From an uncultured Bacteroidales bacterium (lineage in GTDB: Bacteria; Bacteroidota; Bacteroidia; Bacteroidales; Paludibacteraceae): a DNA stretch of 5,465 nt. The notes under the pieces were generated by a model. That model searched no databases, had not been told where the DNA came from, and saw nothing but the letters and a program-made list of their open reading frames with translations. This document shows, piece by piece, positions 1 through 5,096 of the stretch (the first letter of the stretch is position 1; the number at the start of each line of letters is the position of its first letter). The position numbers and the translations under genes were made by a program. Location: the NCBI GenBank assembly GCA_945949375.1, contig CAMFEN010000087.1, positions 1-5,465 on the forward strand, read 5' to 3'.

Positions 1-28
1 GAAAGATAAAGGATGAAGGATAAAAGAC
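1..28 (-). repeat. 32-bp heptad module, inverted copy, cut by window edge
   Basis: This is purine-rich sequence of 7-bp units (GGATRAA type) ending in AAAAGAC, the inverted form of the 32-bp module found before the starts of pyrB, guaA and purE. The first bases of the module lie outside the window. Positions 1-41 repeat at 53-93 with one mismatch in 41, so the module and the 13 bp after it (TTRTTACCTTCGT) were duplicated together. Function is unknown. Confidence 0.75.
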
Positions 29-48
29 TTGTTACCTTCGTTTATATT

Positions 49-155
49 GGATGAAAGATAAAGGATGAAGGATAAAAGACTTATTACCTTCGTCTGTGAG
101 TTTCAGAGTCTAAACTATTTAGTCTTTCATCCTGTGTCCTTAATCCTTCATCCAA
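49..155. repeat. composite intergenic element, copy 1 (potential long hairpin)
   Basis: The element consists of an inverted heptad module (49-80), a linker of about 40 bp, and a forward module (122-153). It recurs at 4893-5000 before purE: 49-88 matches 4893-4932 at 39 of 40 positions, 114-155 equals 4959-5000 exactly (42 bp), and only the linker differs. As RNA, 49-81 could pair with 121-153 in one register with 27 Watson-Crick pairs of 33 around a 39-nt loop. No U-run follows, so it does not look like a classical intrinsic terminator. A dispersed, non-coding intergenic repeat is the best description. Confidence 0.8.
122..153 (+). repeat. 32-bp heptad module, forward internal copy
   Basis: The module starts with GTCTTT and continues as pyrimidine-rich heptads, with TCC at 130, 137, 144 and 151 (strict 7-bp spacing). 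It ends in ATCC followed by AA, as the gene-proximal copies do. It is preceded by AACTATTTA, similar to the sequence before the copies at 207 and 4967. It is not next to a start codon. It forms the 3' arm of the possible hairpin. Confidence 0.75.
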
Positions 156-190
156 CAGTGTCCATAATCCTGTATCCATTATCCTTCCTC
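156..190 (+). repeat. degenerate heptad tract
   Basis: TCC recurs at 161, 168, 175 and 182, keeping exact 7-bp spacing while the bases between drift (CATAA, TGTA, CATTA). It appears to be a decayed copy of the forward module, lacking the GTCTTT head. It joins the copy at 122-153 to the gene-proximal copy at 207-238, so almost the whole pyrB leader is heptad-periodic. Confidence 0.55.
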
Positions 191-206
191 TATACAAAAC
201 TATTTC

Positions 207-238
207 GTCTTTAATCCTTAATCCTTAATCCTTTATCC
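207..238 (+). repeat. 32-bp heptad module, start-proximal copy of pyrB
   Basis: GTCTTT is followed by four pyrimidine heptads ending in TTTATCC. Only AAAA separates it from the pyrB ATG. The same arrangement precedes guaA and purE. It occupies the place where a ribosome binding site would be, and no Shine-Dalgarno is present. The inverted copy at 49-80 could pair with it at 27 of 32 positions, as an alternative to pairing with 122-153. A role in translation or mRNA stability is inference only. Confidence 0.75.
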
Positions 239-242
239 AAAA

Positions 243-1295
243 ATGAGACATTTACTTGACCCGACAGATTTGAGCACTGCCGAAATCGATGCGATTATCG
301 AGCGTGCGCTGGATATTATTGACCACAAAGAGAAGTACGCCGATGCTTGCCGCGGGAAGAAACTCGCGACCTTGTTCTACGAGCCAAGCACCCGTACACG
401 ACTGAGTTTCACGGCTGCTATGATGGAGTTAGGCGGCAACGTGCTGGGCTTCTCCGACGCCCGCAGCAGTAGCGTGAGCAAAGGTGAGACCGTGGCAGAC
501 ACGATACGTGTGGTGAGTGCGTTTGCCGACATTGTGGCGATGCGCCACTACAAAGAGGGTGCGCCGCGGGTGGCTTCGGAGTACAGCCGTATCCCTATCA
601 TCAACGCTGGCGACGGCGGGCATTCGCACCCCACGCAGACGATGACCGACCTGCTGACCATACGCCGCGAGTTGGGGCATTTTGACCACCTGACGGTGGG
701 GCTGTGCGGCGACTTGAAATACGGTCGCACCGTGCATTCGCTCATCAAAGCCATGCGCCGTTACGAGGGAGTGCAGTTCGTGCTTATCTCGCCGAAGGAG
801 TTGCGCCTGCCCGACTATATGAAGAACGAGTTGGGCGACAACTACCGCGAGTGCAGCACGCTGGAAGAGGCAATGCCGCTGGTGGATGTGCTCTATATGA
901 CGCGCGTGCAGCAAGAGCGTTTTGCCGACAAAGCAGAGTACGAGCGGCTGAAAGACTCGTTCATCCTTGATACGGAGAAGATGGCGCTGGGCAAGCCGAG
1001 CATGATAGTGCTGCACCCGCTGCCGCGCGTGAACGAGATAACGGTGGAGGTGGACAAAGACCCGCGGGCGGCATATTTCCGCCAAGTGGAGAACGGGAAG
1101 TATGTGCGTATGGCGCTGATTTACACCCTGCTACAATGGAAAGAGCAGTCGCAACCCGCTGCGCTTACACCTACGGCGACTGACTGTCCGTGCCATAACG
1201 ACCGCTGTATCTCCACCACCGAGCCCGTGGAGAAGAAAGCCTACCGCGACGCCGACGGGGTGCTACGATGCTTCTACTGCGACCACGCGTTATAA
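243..1295 (+). CDS. pyrB: aspartate carbamoyltransferase with C-terminal PyrI-like zinc module
   Basis: The enzyme joins carbamoyl phosphate and L-aspartate to make N-carbamoyl-L-aspartate, the committed step of pyrimidine synthesis, in the cytoplasm. Visible motifs are FYEPSTRTR (45-53, carbamoyl-phosphate site), SKGET (79-83, the mobile loop with its lysine), MRH (100-102), GDGGHSHPTQ (123-132, His129), GDLKYGRTVHSL (156-167), TRVQ (220-223, aspartate-binding Arg and Gln) and HPLPRVNEI (258-266). A normal catalytic chain would end near residue 302. This protein runs on to 350 through a Pro/Ala/Thr linker to Cys317, Cys322, Cys343 and Cys346, the CX4C...CX2C pattern of the PyrI zinc domain, with the PyrI-like words RCIS, TEPV and YCD. 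The PyrI nucleotide-binding domain is missing, and no pyrI follows in the 328 bp before guaB. By memory, the catalytic part resembles clostridial PyrB more than the usual Bacteroides form. The start is chosen for the typical N-terminus MRHLLDP. There is no Shine-Dalgarno; a heptad module lies 4 bp upstream. Confidence 0.97.
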   Translation: MRHLLDPTDLSTAEIDAIIERALDIIDHKEKYADACRGKKLATLFYEPSTRTRLSFTAAMMELGGNVLGFSDARSSSVSKGETVADTIRVVSAFADIVAMRHYKEGAPRVASEYSRIPIINAGDGGHSHPTQTMTDLLTIRRELGHFDHLTVGLCGDLKYGRTVHSLIKAMRRYEGVQFVLISPKELRLPDYMKNELGDNYRECSTLEEAMPLVDVLYMTRVQQERFADKAEYERLKDSFILDTEKMALGKPSMIVLHPLPRVNEITVEVDKDPRAAYFRQVENGKYVRMALIYTLLQWKEQSQPAALTPTATDCPCHNDRCISTTEPVEKKAYRDADGVLRCFYCDHAL

Positions 1296-1355
1296 GTAAT
1301 AATTTGAAAATTATCGAAAGTTCACTATTACTCTCCTTTTGGAGGATATTTATAA

Positions 1356-1399
1356 AGATTTTCTTTTTGATTTTATATAGATTTCTGAGCGAAGCGAAA
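1356..1399 (+). repeat. left arm of interrupted inverted repeat
   Basis: Bases 1380-1399 are the reverse complement of 1547-1566 with one mismatch in 20. Further out, 1356-1367 is the exact reverse complement of 1567-1578 (12 bp). A 12-bp stretch (1368-1379) on this side is unmatched. The arm contains AGCGAAGCG (1388-1396), related to the 9-bp inserts in the heptad modules elsewhere in the window. Confidence 0.7.
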
Positions 1400-1445
1400 G
1401 GGACTAATAATTCGTTTCTTAATTTTTAGTCAAGATTTTAGAAGT

Positions 1446-1453
1446 TATTTTTG
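1446..1453 (+). promoter_or_regulatory. possible Bacteroidota -7 box for guaB
   Basis: TATTTTTG matches the Bacteroidota -7 consensus TAnnTTTG exactly. No clear TTTG is seen at the usual -33 distance, and the region is AT-rich, so chance matches are likely. If real, transcription would start near 1460 and give a leader of about 165 nt that includes only the right arm of the inverted repeat. Confidence 0.25.
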
Positions 1454-1546
1454 AAATGATTTTAAGGGATAAAAATAGGAAAATCCAATCCATAATCCTA
1501 CTAAAAATCTGTGCTAAAAATAGGAAAGGGTAGTAACCAACGATTG

Positions 1547-1578
1547 TTTCGCTACGCTCAGAAATCAAAAGAAAATCT
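1547..1578 (-). repeat. right arm of interrupted inverted repeat
   Basis: This arm pairs with 1356-1399: 19 of 20 positions against 1380-1399, then 12 of 12 against 1356-1367. It carries CGCTACGCT (1550-1558). The arms enclose about 147 bp of AT-rich sequence with no gene. It ends 45 bp before the guaB start. Confidence 0.7.
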
Positions 1579-1623
1579 AAACAAAATCTTATTTTCAAAT
1601 TGTAATAAATCTTTAATCTTTAT

Positions 1624-3084
1624 ATGACGAATCGAATTATTGAAGAGGGGCTCACATTTGATGATGTGTTGTTGGTGCCCGCTTATTCGGAGGTGCTTCC
1701 TCGTGAGGTGGACCTTCGTTGTCAGTTCTCCCGTAACATCCGCCTGAACATCCCCGTGGTGTCTGCGGCGATGGACACCGTTACGGAGTCCACGATGGCG
1801 ATTGCCATTGCGCGCGAAGGCGGTATTGGCGTGATTCACAAGAACATGCCTATCGAGGCGCAGGCAGCACAGGTGCGCCGCGTGAAGCGTGCAGAGAACG
1901 GGCTGATTTCCGACCCCATCACCATCACGGCAGAGCAGACCGTGGGCGACGCGCTGCAGATGATGCAGGACAACCATATCGGCGGTATTCCCGTGGTGGA
2001 CAACAGAGATATGCTGGTGGGTATCGTTACCAACCGCGACCTACGTTTCGAGACGAACATGCAGCGTCCGATTGCCGAGGTGATGACGAGCAAAGACCTG
2101 ATTACCATCTCTTCTACCGACAACGAGACCATCATGCACGCACTGCAGACCCACAAGGTGGAGAAACTGCCCGTGGTGGACAAAGACGGCAAACTCATCG
2201 GGCTCGTTACCTATAAGGATATTACCAAACTGAAGGACTTCCCCAATGCCTGCAAGGACGCGAAAGGTCGATTGCGCTGCGCTGCGGGCGTGGGTATCAC
2301 GGCAGACTATATGCACCGCGTGGACGCGCTCTACAAAGAGGGTGTGGACGCTATCGTGCTCGACTCGGCGCACGGGCACTCGAAGAACATTGTGAATGCA
2401 CTGCGGACGATAAAGGCGAAATACCCGAAACTGGATGTCGTAGTGGGGAATATCGCTACCGCTGAGGCTGCGAAGTATCTTGTGGAGAACGGTGCCGACG
2501 GCGTGAAGGTAGGTATCGGTCCGGGTTCTATCTGCACCACGCGTATCATTGCTGGTGTGGGCGTGCCTCAGTTGACGGCTATCTTCGAGACCTCGGAGGC
2601 TATCAAGGGCTCGGGCGTGCCTATCATCGCCGATGGTGGTTTGCGCTACTCGGGCGATGTGGTGAAGGCGCTGGCGGCAGGTGGCAACTGCGTGATGTGC
2701 GGGTCGATGTTCGCAGGTACGGACGAGGCGCCCGGAGAAACCATCATCTACAACGGGCGTAAGTTCAAGACCTACCGCGGCATGGGCTCTATCGACGCGA
2801 TGAAAGCAGGGTCGGCTGACCGTTATTTCCAAGGCGGGGAGAAGAATGTGTCGAAATTAGTGCCGGAAGGGATTGTTGGTCGCGTGCCCTACAAAGGTAG
2901 CGTTAGCGAGACCATCTATCAACTGATGGGCGGACTTCGCTCGGGTATGGGCTATGTGGGTGCACATAACTTGGAGGAGTTGCAGCATGCGAAGTTTGTG
3001 AAGATTTCCGCTGCCGGCATGAACGAGAGCCATCCGCACGATATCACCATCACCAGCGAGGCACCGAATTATAGCACGAAATGA
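1624..3084 (+). CDS. guaB: inosine-5'-monophosphate dehydrogenase
   Basis: The enzyme oxidises IMP to XMP with NAD+, the rate-limiting step toward GMP, in the cytoplasm. At 486 residues it has the usual bacterial length. An N-terminal barrel segment (LTFDDVLLVPAYSEVLPREV, 10-29) is followed by two CBS domains (about 95-205, each with a GIPVVD or KLPVVD strand and a VGIVTNRD or IGLVTYKD strand). The barrel then resumes with DSAHGH (248-253), GNIATAEAA (275-283) and the catalytic loop GPGSICTTR with Cys304. It continues with ADGGLRYSGD (336-345), YRGMGS (384-389) and the flap dyad Arg400-Tyr401 (RYFQ), 96 residues after the cysteine as in E. coli. The C-terminus ends in EAPNYSTK, as in Bacteroidota homologues known to me. 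The start fits the family N-terminus, and no Shine-Dalgarno is present. The gene directly precedes guaA, which uses its product. Confidence 0.98.
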   Translation: MTNRIIEEGLTFDDVLLVPAYSEVLPREVDLRCQFSRNIRLNIPVVSAAMDTVTESTMAIAIAREGGIGVIHKNMPIEAQAAQVRRVKRAENGLISDPITITAEQTVGDALQMMQDNHIGGIPVVDNRDMLVGIVTNRDLRFETNMQRPIAEVMTSKDLITISSTDNETIMHALQTHKVEKLPVVDKDGKLIGLVTYKDITKLKDFPNACKDAKGRLRCAAGVGITADYMHRVDALYKEGVDAIVLDSAHGHSKNIVNALRTIKAKYPKLDVVVGNIATAEAAKYLVENGADGVKVGIGPGSICTTRIIAGVGVPQLTAIFETSEAIKGSGVPIIADGGLRYSGDVVKALAAGGNCVMCGSMFAGTDEAPGETIIYNGRKFKTYRGMGSIDAMKAGSADRYFQGGEKNVSKLVPEGIVGRVPYKGSVSETIYQLMGGLRSGMGYVGAHNLEELQHAKFVKISAAGMNESHPHDITITSEAPNYSTK

Positions 3085-3089
3085 TTCTT

Positions 3090-3116
3090 GGATAAAGGAC
3101 CGCTACGCTAAAAGAC
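3090..3116 (-). repeat. inverted heptad module, short, with 9-bp GC-rich insert
   Basis: It reads GGATAAA, then GGA, then the insert CCGCTACGC (3100-3108), then TAAA and AGAC. Removing the insert restores two perfect GGATAAA heptads plus AGAC, the end of the inverted module. It begins 5 bp after the guaB stop codon. The two heptads and AGAC could pair with the matching part of 3173-3204 at 16 of 18 positions, with the insert bulged out. Confidence 0.65.
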
Positions 3117-3134
3117 ACAGGATTAAAGACTAAA

Positions 3135-3142
3135 TACTTTTG
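3135..3142 (+). promoter_or_regulatory. possible Bacteroidota -7 box for guaA
   Basis: TACTTTTG is an exact match to TAnnTTTG and sits 71 bp before the guaA ATG, a reasonable leader length. A -33 TTTG at proper spacing is not visible. A transcript from here would contain the start-proximal heptad module but not the inverted copy at 3090-3116; only read-through from guaB would carry both. Confidence 0.35.
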
Positions 3143-3172
3143 ACTCTGAACGCTCATAAGCAAATGTAATCC

Positions 3173-3204
3173 GTCTTTTATCTTTCATCCTTTATCCTTC
3201 ATCC
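3173..3204 (+). repeat. 32-bp heptad module, start-proximal copy of guaA
   Basis: GTCTTTTATC begins four pyrimidine heptads ending in TTCATCC, with TC(T/C) at strict 7-bp spacing. It is followed by AAAAGAAAT and then the guaA ATG. Its length, head, four-heptad structure and position relative to the start codon are the same as before pyrB and purE. Confidence 0.75.
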
Positions 3205-3213
3205 AAAAGAAAT

Positions 3214-4824
3214 ATGCAAAAGATTATTATATTAGACTTTGGGTCGCAGACCACCCAACTCATCGGGCGGCGTGTTCGAGAGTTGGACACTTTCTGCGAG
3301 ATACTGCCCTACAACAAGTACCCCGAGGATGACTCCGATGTGATTGGCGTCATTCTCTCCGGCTCGCCTCTGAGCGTGTATGCTGATGATGCGTTCCATG
3401 TGGACTTGAGCCGGATTCGCGGTCGTCTGCCCATCTTGGGGATATGCTACGGTGCGCAGTACATGAGCCATATCTATGGTGGGAAGGTGGAGAGCGCAGG
3501 CACGCGCGAGTACGGGCGCCAGAACTTGCAGTTTGTGGACACTACCTGCCCGCTGTTCCGCGGTTTTGAGCCGCATTCGCAGGTGTGGATGTCGCACGGC
3601 GACAGCATCACCCGCCTGCCCGAAGGGGCGCATGTGGTGGCGTCCACCGAGACGGTACAGAACGCCGCTTATTACATTCCCGGGGAGGTACCCGTGTTCG
3701 GCACACAGTTCCACCCCGAGGTGTTCCACTCGCTGCAAGGCACGCTGCTGCTGAAGAACTTCGTGGTAGATGTGTGCGGCAGCAAGCAGGAATGGAGCGC
3801 GGATGCGTTTGTAGAGAGCACGGTGAAGGAGTTGCGCGAGCAGATAGGCAGCGACCGTGTTATCCTCGGTTTGTCAGGCGGCGTGGACTCGTCGGTGGTG
3901 GCTGTATTGCTCAATAAAGCGATAGGCGACCAACTGACCTGTATCTTTGTGGACCACGGTATGCTCCGCAAGAACGAGTTTGAGGACGTGATGCGCGACT
4001 ACGAGTGCCTCGGGTTGCACGTGATTGGCGTGGATGCGAGCGAGCGTTTCCTTAGCGATTTGGCAGGCGTTACCGAGCCGGAGAAGAAGCGTAAGATTAT
4101 CGGGCGCGACTTTGTGGAGGTCTTCAACGCCGAGGCGAAGAAGATAACCGATGCCAAATGGTTGGCGCAGGGCACTATCTACCCCGACCGTATCGAGTCG
4201 CTCAATATCACGGGCAAGGTCATCAAGAGCCACCACAACGTAGGCGGTCTGCCCGAGGAGATGCACCTGCAACTATGCGAGCCGCTGAAATGGCTGTTCA
4301 AGGACGAGGTGCGCCGCGTGGGTCGTTCGATGGGTATGCCGGAGCACTTGATTACCCGCCATCCGTTCCCCGGACCGGGGTTGGCAGTGCGTATCTTGGG
4401 CGACATTACGCGCGAGAAAGTGCGTGTGCTGCAAGAGGCAGACGACATCTTCATCCGCGGATTGCGCGAGTATAAAGTGCGGCTGAGCGGCGAGGAGGCG
4501 CGTGCCGTGCTGGCAGCAGGTATCCCCATCAATATGGAGAACGGCGAGATAGAGGTGAGCCTCTACGACCAGATATGGCAAGCCGGTGCTATCCTGCTGA
4601 GCGAGGTGCGCAGCGTGGGCGTGATGGGCGATGAGCGCACCTACGAGAACCCCGTGGCGCTGCGGGCGGTTACCTCCTCCGACGCCATGACCGCCGACTG
4701 GGCACACCTGCCTTACGACTTCATGGCGAAGTGCTCCAACGAGATTATCAACAAGGTGAAGGGGGTCAACCGCGTATGCTACGACATCTCCTCCAAACCA
4801 CCCGCTACGATAGAGTGGGAGTAG
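3214..4824 (+). CDS. guaA: GMP synthase (glutamine-hydrolysing)
   Basis: The enzyme aminates XMP to GMP using glutamine and ATP, in the cytoplasm. An N-terminal class I glutamine amidotransferase domain begins ILDFGSQTTQLIGRRVREL and carries the catalytic triad Cys78 (GICYG), His167 and Glu169 (QFHPEV). The ATP pyrophosphatase domain follows, with the P-loop SGGVDSS (221-227). The C-terminal dimerisation domain includes RHPFPGPGL (382-390), RSVGVMGDERTYE (466-478) and the universal end KPPATIEWE. At 536 residues it is slightly longer than E. coli GuaA (525). About 28 extra residues (421-448) lie between FIRGLREY and LYDQIWQAG, where E. coli passes almost directly from one to the other. The start matches the family N-terminus. 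The gene follows guaB by 129 bp, so a guaBA operon or two separate transcripts are both possible. Confidence 0.98.
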   Translation: MQKIIILDFGSQTTQLIGRRVRELDTFCEILPYNKYPEDDSDVIGVILSGSPLSVYADDAFHVDLSRIRGRLPILGICYGAQYMSHIYGGKVESAGTREYGRQNLQFVDTTCPLFRGFEPHSQVWMSHGDSITRLPEGAHVVASTETVQNAAYYIPGEVPVFGTQFHPEVFHSLQGTLLLKNFVVDVCGSKQEWSADAFVESTVKELREQIGSDRVILGLSGGVDSSVVAVLLNKAIGDQLTCIFVDHGMLRKNEFEDVMRDYECLGLHVIGVDASERFLSDLAGVTEPEKKRKIIGRDFVEVFNAEAKKITDAKWLAQGTIYPDRIESLNITGKVIKSHHNVGGLPEEMHLQLCEPLKWLFKDEVRRVGRSMGMPEHLITRHPFPGPGLAVRILGDITREKVRVLQEADDIFIRGLREYKVRLSGEEARAVLAAGIPINMENGEIEVSLYDQIWQAGAILLSEVRSVGVMGDERTYENPVALRAVTSSDAMTADWAHLPYDFMAKCSNEIINKVKGVNRVCYDISSKPPATIEWE

Positions 4825-4825
4825 A

Positions 4826-4866
4826 GGATAAAGGAACGCTTCGCTGAAGGATAAAGGATAAAAGAC
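4826..4866 (-). repeat. inverted heptad module with 9-bp GC-rich insert
   Basis: It starts 1 bp after the guaA stop codon: GGATAAA, GGA, insert ACGCTTCGC (4836-4844), TGAA, then GGATAAA twice and AGAC. Its 41 bp equal the 32-bp module plus 9. The insert splits a GGATGAA heptad after GGA, the same point as in the copy after guaB. Positions 4856-4886 match 70-100 with one mismatch in 31, so the tail TTATTACTTTCGTCTGTGAG is shared with the pyrB leader. Confidence 0.7.
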
Positions 4867-4892
4867 TTATTACTTTCGTCTGTGAGGATGAA

Positions 4893-5000
4893 GGATGAAA
4901 GATAAAAGATGAAGGATAAAAGACTTATTACCCCCATCCATGAATTTTTCGAGCCAACACTATTTAGTCTTTCATCCTGTGTCCTTAATCCTTCATCCAA
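4893..5000. repeat. composite intergenic element, copy 2 (potential long hairpin)
   Basis: This is the second copy of the element at 49-155. It holds an inverted module (4893-4924), a diverged linker, and a forward module (4967-4998) inside a 42-bp block identical to 114-155. Bases 4893-4925 could pair with 4966-4998 at 26 of 33 positions around a 40-nt loop. The linker differs in sequence from copy 1 but has nearly the same length. It lies between guaA and purE and has no coding potential that I would trust. Confidence 0.8.
4967..4998 (+). repeat. 32-bp heptad module, forward internal copy
   Basis: It is identical to the copy at 122-153, starting with GTCTTT and ending in TTCATCC followed by AAA. 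It is preceded by CACTATTTA. It is not adjacent to a start codon and forms the 3' arm of the possible hairpin. Confidence 0.75.
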
Positions 5001-5060
5001 ATAGTTCTTTGATCCTTTGTCCTATATTTTAGAAATCCTTATATCCAAAGAAACTAATTA
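5001..5060 (+). other. linker with degenerate heptad-like sequence before purE
   Basis: Scattered TCC units and an ATATCCAAAG end resemble a decayed forward module, but the 7-bp spacing is mostly lost. TATATTTT (5023-5030) matches the -7 box at seven of eight positions but has no supporting -33 element. No gene is seen. Confidence 0.35.
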
Positions 5061-5092
5061 GTCTTTAATCTTTCATCCTTAATCCTTTTTCC
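5061..5092 (+). repeat. 32-bp heptad module, start-proximal copy of purE
   Basis: GTCTTTAATC begins four heptads ending in TTTTTCC. AAAT then leads into the purE ATG. It is preceded by AAACTAATTA, close to the AACTATTTA found before other forward copies. The inverted module at 4893-4924 could pair with it at 25 of 32 positions, in competition with the internal copy at 4967-4998. Confidence 0.75.
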
Positions 5093-5096
5093 AAAT

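Larger units (their letters stand above)
1296..1623. other. AT-rich intergenic region, pyrB to guaB
   Basis: No convincing gene is visible. The stretch holds the short palindrome ATAATTTGAAAATTAT (1299-1314), a weak 4-bp hairpin CTCC-TTTT-GGAG (1333-1344), a large interrupted inverted repeat (1356-1399 with 1547-1578), and a 13-bp direct repeat TAAAAATAGGAAA (1470-1482 and 1515-1527). There is also a possible promoter box (1446-1453) and a short heptad-like run AATCTTTAATCTTTAT just before the guaB ATG. Unlike the other intergenic regions here, it lacks a complete 32-bp module. Confidence 0.8.

Noticed and set aside
1..242. CRISPR array
   Set aside because: The repeats are short 7-bp units and nested modules in both orientations. 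There are no unique spacers of even length between identical repeats, and no cas genes.
429..1085. Minus-strand open frame of 218 codons inside pyrB
   Set aside because: It is a shadow of pyrB on the opposite strand in GC-rich coding DNA. The product is rich in His, Arg and Val with no recognisable domain, while the + strand gene is certain.
1299..1314. AT-only palindrome just after the pyrB stop codon as an operator or terminator
   Set aside because: The 7-bp arms are almost all A/T with a 2-base centre, which is expected often by chance here, and nothing else supports a function.
1333..1344. Rho-independent terminator after pyrB
   Set aside because: The CTCC-TTTT-GGAG stem has only 4 to 5 pairs and is not followed directly by a U-run, so it is too weak to call.
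2041..2832. Minus-strand open frame of 263 codons inside guaB
   Set aside because: It is a shadow frame. The product has the same His/Arg-rich low-information look, and the + strand encodes a complete IMP dehydrogenase.
1624..3084. A known purine riboswitch in the leader of guaB or guaA
   Set aside because: No conserved purine-riboswitch core or paired loops could be recognised by eye in either upstream region. A covariance-model search would settle it.
4779..5000. Minus-strand open frame of 73 codons across the guaA-purE intergenic region
   Set aside because: Its hydrophobic-looking, repetitive product comes directly from translating the heptad repeats, and it overlaps the guaA 3' end. There is no sign of a real gene.
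5023..5030. Promoter -7 box for purE (TATATTTT)
   Set aside because: It misses the final G of TAnnTTTG. The nearby TTTG words at 5008 and 5016 are too close to serve as -33 elements, so it is likely chance in AT-rich DNA.
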